A stretch of DNA of 50,552 nt from Oscillospiraceae bacterium (lineage in GTDB: Bacteria; Bacillota; Clostridia; Oscillospirales; Ruminococcaceae). The translations under genes were made by a program, and so were the position numbers. Shown here in pieces: positions 14,417 to 22,865 of the stretch. The stretch is taken from assembly GCA_020024215.1 (NCBI GenBank), contig JAHHUC010000005.1, positions 1 through 50,552 of the forward strand, given 5' to 3'. The notes under the pieces were generated by a model. The model saw only the letters and a list, made by a program, of their open reading frames with translations. It made no database searches and was not told where the DNA came from. The first letter of the stretch is position 1; every line of letters starts with the position of its first letter.

Positions 14417-15793
14417 CTACTTCAACTTGGTAATCAAGGTTCCGCACGCCTTTTCGGCCTTTATTTTTCCATCCTCTGCTACAACCTGACCTCTGACTAT
14501 TGTACACACGGGAAGTCCTTTTCCCTCCATTCCCACAAAAGCGGAAATCTTATTTACATAGCAAAGGGAATCGCTTGTTATCTTCCAGCTTTTATCAGGA
14601 TCGACAATGACAAAATCCGCATCAAAGCCAATTTTGATATCGCCCTTTCTGCCGTAGATTCCAAAAGCCTGTGCAGGCTTTTTAGCCATTGCATTTGCAA
14701 GCACACTGGGGGAAATTCTTCGCTTTGTCACGCCTTCGTTGAATGAAACCTGAAAACCGCTTTGTATTCCGCTTATTCCGCCCCATACATCAAATACATT
14801 CTCGATTTTTTTGCCCAATATCTCGTTGTATTTTTCATCATATGTGCATGGCGAATGATCGCTTGCTATTCCGCTGAAGGTTCCGTCCTTTACATATTCC
14901 CAAAGCCTGTCTACCTCCTCCTGAGAGCGAAGCGGAGGCGCACACTTGAACAGCGGTCCGTTTTTGATTACATCCTCATCTGTCAGGCTGAGATAATGTG
15001 AGCAGGTCTCGGCTGTAACATCATAGCCCTGCTGCTGTGCCTCTTTGATCTTCTGAGCTACATCAGGGCTGCTTACATGGCAGATGTGAACCTTGCAGCC
15101 TGTTGCCTTTGACAGCTCGATTATATCCACAGTAGCCAGCATTTCAGCTGCCACAGGTCTGGATTCCAAAAATGCCTTCCAGTCCAATCTGCCTGCATTT
15201 TTCATGCGGCTCTCCTGAGCTTTTATCATGGAATAATCTTCACAGTGAAATCCCGCTCTGCCGTCAAACTCCTTTATTATCTGCAATGCCTCATAAGCCT
15301 GTCCGTAATTGAGTGAGCTGTAATCAGGAGAAACCGGGCCTATAAAGGATTTGAAGGCCACGCAGCCCTTTTCGTCAAGCCCGCTGAGATCCTTGAAGTT
15401 ATCAGGAACAAGTCCGCCCCAAAGACAATAATCTGTGTAGGCATTAGGACCTACCTTTTTTACCTTTTTATCAAAGATATCGGCATTTGTCATGGCAGGC
15501 TCGTTCTGCAAAGGCATATCTATTATTGTGGTGTATCCGCCTATTGCCGCAGCCTTTGTGCCATGCTCATAATCCTCTCGCCATTCATATCCCGGATCAT
15601 TAAGATGGGCGTGTGTATCGATCGCGCCGGGAAATACATAATTTCCCTTTGCGTCGATTACCTTTACTGCTTCTGCCTCTGTTTTCGGAAGCATTATTGC
15701 TGCAATTTTTTCATCCTTTACAGCTATATCACCCTCAAATACAGAATCGGGGGTAACAATTCTTCCGTTTTTAATCAATAAATCATACAACAT
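14417..15793 (-). CDS. allB: Allantoinase (AllB-like, cyclic amidohydrolase), copy 1
   Basis: A 458-residue amidohydrolase-superfamily enzyme of the allantoinase/dihydropyrimidinase/hydantoinase group; E. coli AllB has about 453. It opens the hydantoin ring of allantoin to allantoate using a binuclear metal centre. Expected ligands are visible: His61 and His63 (DTHAHLNDPG), carboxylated Lys148 (CVAFKSFIG), His183 (GFHCED), His239 (VHICHVSS) and Asp312 (SDHSPC). WGGISGIQSGF resembles the allantoinase WGGIAGLQS. The ATG at 15793 follows AAAGGAGTG. The gene is followed within 29 bp by an NCS1 permease. A related enzyme lies at 17203-18606, so one of the two may act on hydantoin or another cyclic ureide instead. 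Confidence 0.85.
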   Translation of the reverse strand: MLYDLLIKNGRIVTPDSVFEGDIAVKDEKIAAIMLPKTEAEAVKVIDAKGNYVFPGAIDTHAHLNDPGYEWREDYEHGTKAAAIGGYTTIIDMPLQNEPAMTNADIFDKKVKKVGPNAYTDYCLWGGLVPDNFKDLSGLDEKGCVAFKSFIGPVSPDYSSLNYGQAYEALQIIKEFDGRAGFHCEDYSMIKAQESRMKNAGRLDWKAFLESRPVAAEMLATVDIIELSKATGCKVHICHVSSPDVAQKIKEAQQQGYDVTAETCSHYLSLTDEDVIKNGPLFKCAPPLRSQEEVDRLWEYVKDGTFSGIASDHSPCTYDEKYNEILGKKIENVFDVWGGISGIQSGFQVSFNEGVTKRRISPSVLANAMAKKPAQAFGIYGRKGDIKIGFDADFVIVDPDKSWKITSDSLCYVNKISAFVGMEGKGLPVCTIVRGQVVAEDGKIKAEKACGTLITKLK

Positions 15794-15819
15794 CAGAAAT
15801 CACTCCTTTGGTTATGTTT

Positions 15820-17181
15820 TTATTTATCCAAAATTGTGCCTTTTCTAAATCTCTGGCAGGAAGGCATCTTCTTCATGCACAAATAGAATATCAAGCCTGT
15901 GGGAATTGTTGCTGTGAAGAAGGATATATCAACATTGATAAGTCCTATAACAGCGCCCACCAATATGGCGATGATAGCTGCATAGTTGACACCGCGGTGA
16001 TCGCCGTTGTCATCATACAGATCATCCAACTCGGAAGCTGTGACTTTGCCCTTGTGCAGAATGAAATAATCTGTTATCAATACTGCAAAGATAGGTCCGA
16101 AGAAAGCTGTGTAGATTTTTACAAAAATATCAAGACCTGAAGCTGAGCTGTCGTTTACAAGAATCCAAGGGCATGTGCAAACAGCCAGAATACCTACCAA
16201 AACAACAGATGTTTTGTGCTTTATCTTAAAAGCATCCATAAAGGCATATGCAGGGGGGATAACATTGCTTGCAAGGTTGGTGGAAAGCTGTGCAAAAATA
16301 ATGAATCCGAGTGTTACGATGAGTACCAGCTTGTTTCCAACCATCTGGGAAAATGCGTTTATGGGGTTGGCTATGCCTGTTGCGGTGGATGCCATAGCGC
16401 CGATGATGCCCAGCAAAACTGTTGCCGGAACCATAGCGAGGAAGTATGAAGCTCCGCGCTTTGCTGTGGAATATCCGGGCTTGACCTCACGGGAATAGTC
16501 TCCTGCATTGAGCATAACTGTGGTGCTGTTGCCGAAAAATGCGATTGTAGCTGCTATAAAGGGCATTCCCCAGGTTCCCTCTTTGTTTAAAAGCTTTGCG
16601 CTGATGACATCGCCATACTGTGTAACACACACATAAAGCATATAGCACATTGCAATAACAATTACGCAGCCGCCTACATTTCCTACCCACTTAGCTCCCT
16701 GAAATCCCTTTATTGAGAGATATATCTGAAGAAGCTGGAACAATATAAAGAAAAGAACTACATTGTCATAGCCGAAAATCGCCTTTGATATATTATTGAT
16801 GGCAGCTCCTCCAAGCCATGTCTGAAAGCCATACCACACAATTGCCGGAAGACCTCTTATCATTACGGGAACTATGTTGCCCTTTGTGCCAAAGGCGCTT
16901 TTAAGCTGAACTGTATAGGGTGCTCCTGTCTTATAGCTGAACTGGTCATTGAGACAGATTCCCACCACCAAAAGTCCGGAGCCTATCAAAACAGCAAGAA
17001 AAACCTGCAAAAGATTTAAGCCCTTGTCAAGCTGTGCCGAACCCATTGTAAGCGTTCCGATGGAAATACAGCCTCCGAGCCAAAGCATTGTGTTAGAGCC
17101 CCAGCCCATAATGCGGTCCTGTTCTTTAATCGGAGATAGAGAATTTGTTTCCTGTTTTGTTTCTTTTTTTGTATCTTTCAT
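15820..17181 (-). CDS. NCS1-family allantoin/hydantoin permease, copy 2
   Basis: A second NCS1 transporter, 453 residues, clearly homologous to the one at 13023-14387 but diverged: GGCISIGTLTMGSAQL, QLKSAFGTKGNIVPVMIRGLP, WYGFQTWLGGAAINNI and DYSREVKPGYSTAKRG. The N-terminus carries an extra polar Lys/Glu-rich stretch before TM1. The start is uncertain: ATG at 17187 or two codons later at 17181; AAGGGAAG is better spaced for the latter. It lies 21 bp after allB copy 2 and 26 bp before allB copy 1, so all four genes form one run. Keeping two permeases, each paired with its own ring-opening enzyme, suggests two related substrates rather than redundancy (inference). Confidence 0.88.
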   Translation of the reverse strand: MKDTKKETKQETNSLSPIKEQDRIMGWGSNTMLWLGGCISIGTLTMGSAQLDKGLNLLQVFLAVLIGSGLLVVGICLNDQFSYKTGAPYTVQLKSAFGTKGNIVPVMIRGLPAIVWYGFQTWLGGAAINNISKAIFGYDNVVLFFILFQLLQIYLSIKGFQGAKWVGNVGGCVIVIAMCYMLYVCVTQYGDVISAKLLNKEGTWGMPFIAATIAFFGNSTTVMLNAGDYSREVKPGYSTAKRGASYFLAMVPATVLLGIIGAMASTATGIANPINAFSQMVGNKLVLIVTLGFIIFAQLSTNLASNVIPPAYAFMDAFKIKHKTSVVLVGILAVCTCPWILVNDSSASGLDIFVKIYTAFFGPIFAVLITDYFILHKGKVTASELDDLYDDNGDHRGVNYAAIIAILVGAVIGLINVDISFFTATIPTGLIFYLCMKKMPSCQRFRKGTILDK

Positions 17182-17202
17182 TGCCATCTTCCCTTCTGTT
17201 TT

Positions 17203-18606
17203 TTACTTAACGGGTGTTATATACTCACCATAGCCGATGGCATCTTCTTTATACATGCCGTTTTCTGCAACTATTTTTCCCCTTATCACTGTGCATATGG
17301 GGGTTCCCTTTCCCTCCAGCTTGTCAAAGCAGGATACATGGCCCTTTGTCAAAAGCTCCTTTTGATTGCACTTCCAGCTCTTTTCAGGATCAAGGATGAC
17401 AGCATCTGCATCAAAGCCAATTTCAAATGCACCCTTGCGTCCGTATAAGCCGAAAACTTTTGCAGGATTATAGTCCATAACCTTTGAAATGAGAGTGGGG
17501 CTTAAACCTTTTTTGTGAACAACCATATCAAACATCATAGGCAGGAAGAACTGAATGGAATTCAAGCCGCCCCATGCGTGCCAGATATCCTTTGTGTTGT
17601 TGTCCTTCTCATCATCTGCCGCAGGAGAATGGTCGCTTCCTACGCAGGACAATGTGCCGTCCAGCACATAATCCCACAGCTTCTCCATATCCTCCTTCTT
17701 TCTCATGGGAGGTGTGCACTTGGCAGGAGCGCCCTTTTCAAAAACAAAGTCCTCTGTAAAGCCAAGATAATGCGGGCAGGTTTCAGCTGTTACAGCAAGG
17801 CCCTCATAAATTGCATCCTTGACCACCTGTGCAACCATAGGATGGCTGACATGGCAGATATGCACCCTTGCTCCTGTGGCTCTTGCCATATCTATAACAT
17901 TCTTTGTGGCAACATATTCTGTCCACACATCATGGGAATCAAGGAAGTCTCTGATTTTTTCCTTATCGGTTCTGTCCTTTTTCGCCTTTGCCTCTCTCTC
18001 ACGCTCACGAACCTGTCCGAATTCTTCACAATGGAAGCCGCAGAGCGCATTGTATGGCTTGAGAATTTCCAGCGCCTTTCTTATATTTCCCAGGTTGACT
18101 GTCGGGAAAAGATCTCCGTTAGGACATGTAAAACCTTTAAAGGCGGCAACTCCGCACTTATGAAGCTCCACAAGATCATTCATATTGTTTTTTACAGAAT
18201 CGGGAGAATCGTTGTAATCTCCTACAATTCCGCCCCAGAGAGCATAATCTACCACAGCATGTCTGCTGATTTTTCCCAGCTTTAAATCAAATATTTCCTT
18301 ATTCATAAGGGAAGGATTATTGTTAAGAGGCATATCTATCAATGTGGTGCAGCCTGCAACAGCCGCTGCACGGGAGCCTGTTTCAAAATCCTCGCGATAT
18401 TCAAATCCGGGTTCATTCATATGGGCATGGCAATCAATAATTCCGGGGAACACATAATTTCCCTTCGCATCAATTATTTCCTTGGCCTGTGCATCCGATT
18501 CCGGAGAAAGAAAAGCTGAATATTTGCCGTCTTTAATTGCAATATCCGCCTTGTATATCCTGTCCGGTGTTACAAGCTGTCCGTTTTTGATTATCAAATC
18601 ATACAT
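17203..18606 (-). CDS. allB: Allantoinase/hydantoinase-like cyclic amidohydrolase, copy 2
   Basis: A 467-residue cyclic amidohydrolase paralogous to the enzyme at 14417-15793. Metal ligands are His60 and His62 (DCHAHMNEPG), carboxylated Lys157 (CGVAAFKGFT), His192 (GFHCEE), His252 (VHICHVSH) and Asp325 (GSDHSP). The insertion FTCPNGDLFPTVNLG after the lysine differs from copy 1, so the substrate pocket may differ. WGGLNSIQFF keeps the allantoinase-like pattern. The ATG at 18606 follows AAGGAG. It heads a four-gene run (allB2, NCS1, allB1, NCS1) transcribed from a region shared with the divergent allH gene that holds a 19-bp palindrome. Allantoinase is the default call; hydantoinase or dihydropyrimidinase is possible. 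Confidence 0.82.
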   Translation of the reverse strand: MYDLIIKNGQLVTPDRIYKADIAIKDGKYSAFLSPESDAQAKEIIDAKGNYVFPGIIDCHAHMNEPGFEYREDFETGSRAAAVAGCTTLIDMPLNNNPSLMNKEIFDLKLGKISRHAVVDYALWGGIVGDYNDSPDSVKNNMNDLVELHKCGVAAFKGFTCPNGDLFPTVNLGNIRKALEILKPYNALCGFHCEEFGQVREREREAKAKKDRTDKEKIRDFLDSHDVWTEYVATKNVIDMARATGARVHICHVSHPMVAQVVKDAIYEGLAVTAETCPHYLGFTEDFVFEKGAPAKCTPPMRKKEDMEKLWDYVLDGTLSCVGSDHSPAADDEKDNNTKDIWHAWGGLNSIQFFLPMMFDMVVHKKGLSPTLISKVMDYNPAKVFGLYGRKGAFEIGFDADAVILDPEKSWKCNQKELLTKGHVSCFDKLEGKGTPICTVIRGKIVAENGMYKEDAIGYGEYITPVK

Positions 18607-18647
18607 ATTGCTGTCACTCCTTATTTTATATTTCGGGGTTTATTTTA

Positions 18648-18666
18648 ATTTGGTATGACCAAATTG
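18648..18666. promoter_or_regulatory. Candidate operator between divergent allB2 and allH
   Basis: AATTTGGT (18648-18655), ATG spacer and ACCAAATT (18659-18666) form a perfect 8+8 palindrome with a 3-bp centre, 41 bp upstream of allB2. The TTTGGT half-site loosely recalls the TTGG core of PucR boxes. It could coordinate allH with the allantoinase run. The binding protein is not known. Confidence 0.5.
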
Positions 18667-18782
18667 ACGTTTGCTTGGGTAAATATAAATAATTTGTCAA
18701 CAAAGGATATTTGCTGTTTCCTTTTCCTTTGTTTTCTGCTATTATCTTCATATTGTCTGATAAATCAGAGGGGGCTGTACAA

Positions 18783-19637
18783 ATGAACATAGAAATTACC
18801 AACACCACATCCTTTGTCTTAAACGAGCTTAAAAAGAAAACGCATGGAACGGTTCACTCTGTTTATCGCAAAACCATAAACATAGTCTTAGGCGAAAAGC
18901 TGCTTGCGCTTCAGGCTTCAAATACACCCATTTCGCCTTTGAGCATGATAACAAATCTGTGTGAAGCCCATATGGATTCTCTCGCTGTAAAACAGGGTAT
19001 GGCTGTGTTTATTATGCACAATGAGATAAGGATAATCCTTTCAAAGGATGAGGCCCTCACCTTCAGCTATTTGAATTCCCAAATCACAGACACCCATTTT
19101 GATATCAGCCTCACAGATTTTGAAGCTGATAAAACATATTCTCTTATATCGCAGACGCTTAAAGGTCACAGCTTAAATGGCCTGGCGCAATTAAATGACT
19201 GCGGCCTTTCACAGCTTCCCACTTATCTTGCTGCGGCAAAAACTGTCATCAGAAATTCTCTCAAGGCGTATAAAAGGATGGATTGGGAGGAAAGCGCCGG
19301 TCTGCTGGTCAAGCTGATCGGCTTGGGGATAGGTCTTACACCAAGCGGAGATGATTTTCTCTGCGGTGTAATGGCGGGACTTATCATGACCGGAAAATCA
19401 GACCATCCCTTTACAGCCTGCTTATCCTCCCTTATCCGCTGCCACCTTTCAGATACCAATGACATCAGCAGCGCTTTTCTTGAATGTGCGCTTATGCATC
19501 ATTTTGGAGAAGCTGTCCACGCACTGAAGTATGCTCAGGATTCAGATGAAATATATGAGCAGTTTTCCAAAATCGGACATTCTTCCGGAACAGATACACT
19601 TTGCGGTGTATGCTTTTCCCTTATGCTCCCCTTTTAG
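18783..19637 (+). CDS. allH: DUF2877 protein, predicted oxamate carbamoyltransferase subunit AllH
   Basis: A 284-residue DUF2877 protein. The family hallmark GLGIGLTPSGDDFLCG is at residues 180-195, and a second glycine-rich motif IGHSSGTDTLCGV is at 264-276. In E. coli the DUF2877 protein YlbF (AllH) is the third component of oxamate carbamoyltransferase with FdrA (AllF) and YlbE (AllG), both of which are fused in this window at 5975-8974. The ATG at 18783 follows GAGGGGG; a longer frame from 18711 runs into the promoter region. It is divergent from allB2 and ends only five bases before the stop codon of the convergent DAACS gene, leaving no room for a terminator between them. Confidence 0.87.
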   Translation: MNIEITNTTSFVLNELKKKTHGTVHSVYRKTINIVLGEKLLALQASNTPISPLSMITNLCEAHMDSLAVKQGMAVFIMHNEIRIILSKDEALTFSYLNSQITDTHFDISLTDFEADKTYSLISQTLKGHSLNGLAQLNDCGLSQLPTYLAAAKTVIRNSLKAYKRMDWEESAGLLVKLIGLGIGLTPSGDDFLCGVMAGLIMTGKSDHPFTACLSSLIRCHLSDTNDISSAFLECALMHHFGEAVHALKYAQDSDEIYEQFSKIGHSSGTDTLCGVCFSLMLPF

Positions 19638-19642
19638 AAAAA

Positions 19643-20890
19643 CTAATATGTCACTGTTTTCTTTTCGTTGTACACGTCATAGTCCAGCTCATTGAGCTTA
19701 TGGGCTACAAGCATGCCGACCATTACGTCCACATCTACATTCATAAGTGTTCTGAACATTCCTGCAAACCAGTCTATTCCAATGAGAACTGCAAGGCTTT
19801 CCAAGGGAAGTCCCAAGGAGGATGCCAGGAATGTATAAACAATAACCGAGCCGCCGGGAACTGATATGGTTCCCATGCACATAAGGCAGGAAAGCACAAT
19901 AGCCATTCCCATCTGATAGGTTGTCATTGTTATATTTGTGGACTGTGCCATAAAGAAGATGGCAGATACATAGCACATGGCAGCTCCGCAGCTGTTCATG
20001 GACATTGTTATAGGGCCTGTAAAATCTGCCACTTTTCTGCTTATGCCAAACTTTGTTACCTCGTCCTCCATCTTTGTGGGAAGACAGATAGCCCCTGATG
20101 TTGTGGTCAATGCCATAATGGACATCTTTGCGAACTTTTTAGGCAGCTTTGCAGGATTTACCTTGCATATAGCCGCTGTCATAGGAATAAAGATAAGGAA
20201 TTGCAGCAGATCTCCAACAAGAAGCAGTCCTAAAAATTTAATCATTGGAACAATTACCGCAAAGCCTGTTGATCCTGCCACATTTGCAAGCAGGCAGAAG
20301 ATACCGACAGGAGCTATTTTCATAACAATCTTTATTATATTTGTTATTATGGCATTAAGGCCCCTTACCCATTCCACCATATTGCTGTTTTTTGTTTCCT
20401 TAGTATATATTCCCATTGCAACGCCGAAAAACAAAGAAAACACTATGCAGGGAACCATTGAGCTTTCAGCCATTGCACTTATTATATTTGTAGGCACAAA
20501 TCCAAGAAGTGTATCCTGAAGCGATGCGGAGGCAACTTGGGCATTTGCTATCTGCTCAGAGCTTGCAATTTCAATTCCTACACCGGGCTTGATAAACAAG
20601 GACAGTGCGACTCCCATGCCGGCTGAAATTATGGTAAAAAATACGATCCACTTGAATGTGTGAAAGCCCATTTTTCCAACATCCTGGCTGTCTCCTCCGC
20701 CAACTGCAACCGATACCGCAGACATGACAAGAAGCACAACTGACATCTGGATAAGGCGTATAAATATGTCACCTATGAATTTAAGGTTGGCAGCCCATTC
20801 TCCGACAAAGGTTCCAAAAAGAATTCCTCCGATTGTGGCAATAAGTATCTGCGTTGTGAGAGATAATGTAAATTTTTTGCTTTTTTCCAT
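19643..20890 (-). CDS. Dicarboxylate/amino acid:cation symporter (DAACS/SLC1 family)
   Basis: A 415-residue secondary transporter of the glutamate/aspartate/C4-dicarboxylate symporter family. Characteristic segments include the first-half IGDIFIRLIQMSVVLLVMSAV and, in the substrate/cation core, TTTSGAICLPTKMEDEV (serine-rich HP1 loop), MNSCGAAMCYV (TM7, the family NMDG-like position) and CMGTISVPGGSVI (HP2). The longest frame starts at 20896, but AAAGGGG fits the second ATG at 20890 better. In the ureide island it could take up an amino acid, a dicarboxylate or a carbamoylated acid; the sequence does not say which. Upstream lie a perfect CAGCTTC/GAAGCTG hairpin and a larger structured element (20943-21024), so expression may be controlled at RNA level. 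Confidence 0.87.
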   Translation of the reverse strand: MEKSKKFTLSLTTQILIATIGGILFGTFVGEWAANLKFIGDIFIRLIQMSVVLLVMSAVSVAVGGGDSQDVGKMGFHTFKWIVFFTIISAGMGVALSLFIKPGVGIEIASSEQIANAQVASASLQDTLLGFVPTNIISAMAESSMVPCIVFSLFFGVAMGIYTKETKNSNMVEWVRGLNAIITNIIKIVMKIAPVGIFCLLANVAGSTGFAVIVPMIKFLGLLLVGDLLQFLIFIPMTAAICKVNPAKLPKKFAKMSIMALTTTSGAICLPTKMEDEVTKFGISRKVADFTGPITMSMNSCGAAMCYVSAIFFMAQSTNITMTTYQMGMAIVLSCLMCMGTISVPGGSVIVYTFLASSLGLPLESLAVLIGIDWFAGMFRTLMNVDVDVMVGMLVAHKLNELDYDVYNEKKTVTY

Positions 20891-20909
20891 TTTCATTCCC
20901 CTTTACTTT

Positions 20910-20926
20910 CAGCTTCTAAGAAGCTG
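20910..20926 (-). promoter_or_regulatory. Leader hairpin before the DAACS start
   Basis: CAGCTTC (20910-20916), TAA and GAAGCTG (20920-20926) form a perfect 7-bp stem ending about 8 bp upstream of the AAAGGGG ribosome site. No T-tract follows on the minus strand, so it is not a terminator; it could affect initiation or bind a regulator. Confidence 0.45.
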
Positions 20927-20942
20927 CAGCCTTTATTTTTTT

Positions 20943-21024
20943 AATCTGTGGGCTTAATATACTTTTTTTGCAAATGCCCTGTATGGGACATTCATAAAAG
21001 TATAATGCAAAACGCCCACAGATT
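20943..21024 (-). ncRNA. Candidate structured RNA (possible pseudoknot/switch) upstream of the DAACS gene
   Basis: An 82-bp element bounded by a perfect 11-bp inverted repeat, AATCTGTGGGC (20943-20953) and GCCCACAGATT (21014-21024). Inside, TATACTTTT (20958-20966) matches AAAAGTATA (20996-21004), and TTTTGCA (20966-20972) matches TGCAAAA (21006-21012). These two pairings cross, so they are alternatives or a pseudoknot. A central hairpin AATGCCC/GGG-A-CATT (20973-20992) is compatible with both. It lies between the etfA stop and the DAACS gene and would be transcribed as its leader. On the plus strand a T-rich run follows the outer stem. A short inverted-repeat mobile element is the alternative. 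I do not recognise a known riboswitch class. Confidence 0.45.
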
Positions 21025-21056
21025 TTATTTTTATTAAAATTATTTCGCTGTACTTA

Positions 21057-22037
21057 TTAAAGCAAGAGGTATTCTGAAAGAATATCGCACATATTTGCAG
21101 CAGCTCCGTAATCAGCCACATTGAATATAGCTGCGTTTTCATCGCTGTTTATTGCAATGTAAAGCTTTGTATCCTTTATTCCCTCGGTGTGCTGAATGGC
21201 TCCGGACACACCTAGGGAAACTGCAATTTTAGGACGCACTGTAAAGCCGGTCTGTCCAATCTGGTGATCAAACGGAATAAGTCCGGAATCCACCATAGGC
21301 CTTGTGCCGCCGATGGCAGCGCCTATCTTATCTGCAAATTTCTTGAGCAGCTCGAAATTGCCGTCCTCCAAAGCTCCTCGTCCTCCTACAACCAATATGT
21401 CCGCAGAAAGTATGCTGTCTGTTTCTGCCTCGGAGGGAATGCTCTCTAAAACCCTTACCTTGGATTCAGGAGCTTTTATATCATCAAAATAAACAACCTC
21501 GGCGCTCTCTGTTGTTTTTTCTGCCATCTGATATACACCGGGACGAATTGTCATCATCTGAGGATATACATTGTCTGCTGTTACAATTGTGACAAAGACA
21601 TTTTCACCGAAGGAGGGCTTATTCTGCTTGATAAAGCAGCTTCCATCCTCTCTTTTTCCAACCAAAAGCTCTGTGCAGTCTGCTGTCATGCCGCAGTTAA
21701 GCTTCATTGCCACTCTTGAAAAAATCGAACGTCCGTTTGGTGTTGCCGGAACAAGAACGCTGGACGGCTCTATTTTTTTCAGCATTTCTGCAATCACATA
21801 TGCAGCAGATTCATCCTGAAGAAGCATATCACGGCCGGTGTTGACAGCATATATTTTTTCTGCTCCAAGGCCGCTCAGTTCATTGATAATATTTTGGCAA
21901 TCATTATCTGCCACAATGGCGCTGATTGTTTCCTTTGTTTCTTTTTTTATCAGCTTTGCTGCTGTGATAAGCTCTGCAACAACTGGGTCTAACTTTCCGT
22001 TACAGGTTTCTGCATAAACACAAATTCCACTGGCCAT
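21057..22037 (-). CDS. etfA: Electron transfer flavoprotein subunit alpha
   Basis: A 326-residue EtfA, the FAD-binding subunit of electron transfer flavoprotein, which accepts electrons from a flavin dehydrogenase and hands them on. The C-terminal FAD domain shows the family pattern VVGGRGA, GGTRPMVDSGLIPFDHQIGQTG, VSLGVSGAIQH and IAINSDENAAIF. No ferredoxin-type Cys cluster is present at the N-terminus. Its ATG overlaps the etfB stop codon by one base (TAATG), so the two are translationally coupled. The upstream neighbour is a DAO-type oxidoreductase, the likely electron donor. Whether this ETF is bifurcating or ordinary cannot be settled by eye. Confidence 0.93.
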   Translation of the reverse strand: MASGICVYAETCNGKLDPVVAELITAAKLIKKETKETISAIVADNDCQNIINELSGLGAEKIYAVNTGRDMLLQDESAAYVIAEMLKKIEPSSVLVPATPNGRSIFSRVAMKLNCGMTADCTELLVGKREDGSCFIKQNKPSFGENVFVTIVTADNVYPQMMTIRPGVYQMAEKTTESAEVVYFDDIKAPESKVRVLESIPSEAETDSILSADILVVGGRGALEDGNFELLKKFADKIGAAIGGTRPMVDSGLIPFDHQIGQTGFTVRPKIAVSLGVSGAIQHTEGIKDTKLYIAINSDENAAIFNVADYGAAANMCDILSEYLLL

Positions 22038-22831
22038 TATATTTTCCCCTTCTCCGCTTCTATCAAATCTTTAAGCTGCAAAGCAATTTCCTTTGCACTT
22101 CCCTTTATCATAGATGCTGTTTTTGACCTCTCAGGCTCAAATGAATCTATGACCTTTGTAGGGGAGCCCTTGATGCCTGTCATCATAGGATCGAGCATAA
22201 GCTCAGAATTGGTGTAGGTTATCAAAGGCTTGTTTTTGGCTTCTCTCTTAGATCTTAATGTAGCAAGTCTTGGTTCATTGCAGCCAAAATTTACAGAAAC
22301 TGCTGCCGGAAGCTCAACTAAGGCGCGAAGCTTATCCTCATGCACTTTTTTTATGATTTCAACACAGCTGTCATTGTTGCTGCTCAAGCTTACGCTTTGA
22401 ATTTCCGATACATGAGGTATATCCATACATTCTGCCACCATAGCTCCCACCTGACCTGTTGCTCCGTCAGATGACATGGCTCCGCATACAATCAAATCAA
22501 AAGCTCCGTACTTTTTTACAGCTGCTGCAATTACCCTTGCTGTTGCAAGAGTGTCACCGGCTGCAAATGCACGGTCGGTGATAAGGCAGCCTTCGTCACA
22601 TCCGAGAGCCAGTGCATCCCTCAGTGACCTTTCGGCGTCAGGAGGTCCCATGGTAAATACTGCAACCTTTCCTCCTGTCTGCTCCTTGAGCAGCAAAGCC
22701 GATTCTATTGCATTCAAATCAGCCGGGTTGATCATTGCCTCGGAGCTTTCACGCACCAAAGCATGTGTAACAGGATCAACTGAAACATCATTTGAAACAG
22801 GGACCTGCTTAATAAGAACTGCTATATTCAT
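22037..22831 (-). CDS. etfB: Electron transfer flavoprotein subunit beta
   Basis: A 264-residue EtfB. Family motifs include the N-terminal IAVLIKQVP, the INPADLNAIESALLLKE segment, the nucleotide-binding LIVCGAMSSDGATGQVGAMVAE and the recognition-loop region LPAAVSVNFGCNEPRLATL. I start at the ATG at 22831, seven bases after AAGG; the GTG three codons earlier (22840) overlaps that site. It follows the DAO-family oxidoreductase gene by 34 bp and overlaps etfA by one base. The gene order allC-like hydrolase, oxidoreductase, etfB, etfA suggests that electrons from the oxidised amine enter this ETF. Confidence 0.93.
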   Translation of the reverse strand: MNIAVLIKQVPVSNDVSVDPVTHALVRESSEAMINPADLNAIESALLLKEQTGGKVAVFTMGPPDAERSLRDALALGCDEGCLITDRAFAAGDTLATARVIAAAVKKYGAFDLIVCGAMSSDGATGQVGAMVAECMDIPHVSEIQSVSLSSNNDSCVEIIKKVHEDKLRALVELPAAVSVNFGCNEPRLATLRSKREAKNKPLITYTNSELMLDPMMTGIKGSPTKVIDSFEPERSKTASMIKGSAKEIALQLKDLIEAEKGKI

Positions 22832-22865
22832 GTGTTTCACCTTAATTTTTTATTATTCTGAGAGA

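Noticed and set aside
14388..14507. Longer NCS1 permease start at 14507.
   Set aside because: It would overlap the allantoinase gene by about 90 bases and its extra residues are polar and unlike NCS1 proteins; GGAGGG sits before 14387.
17203..18606. Calling the second cyclic amidohydrolase a D-hydantoinase outright.
   Set aside because: Motifs such as WGGL and the neighbourhood are allantoinase-like; specificity cannot be decided by eye.
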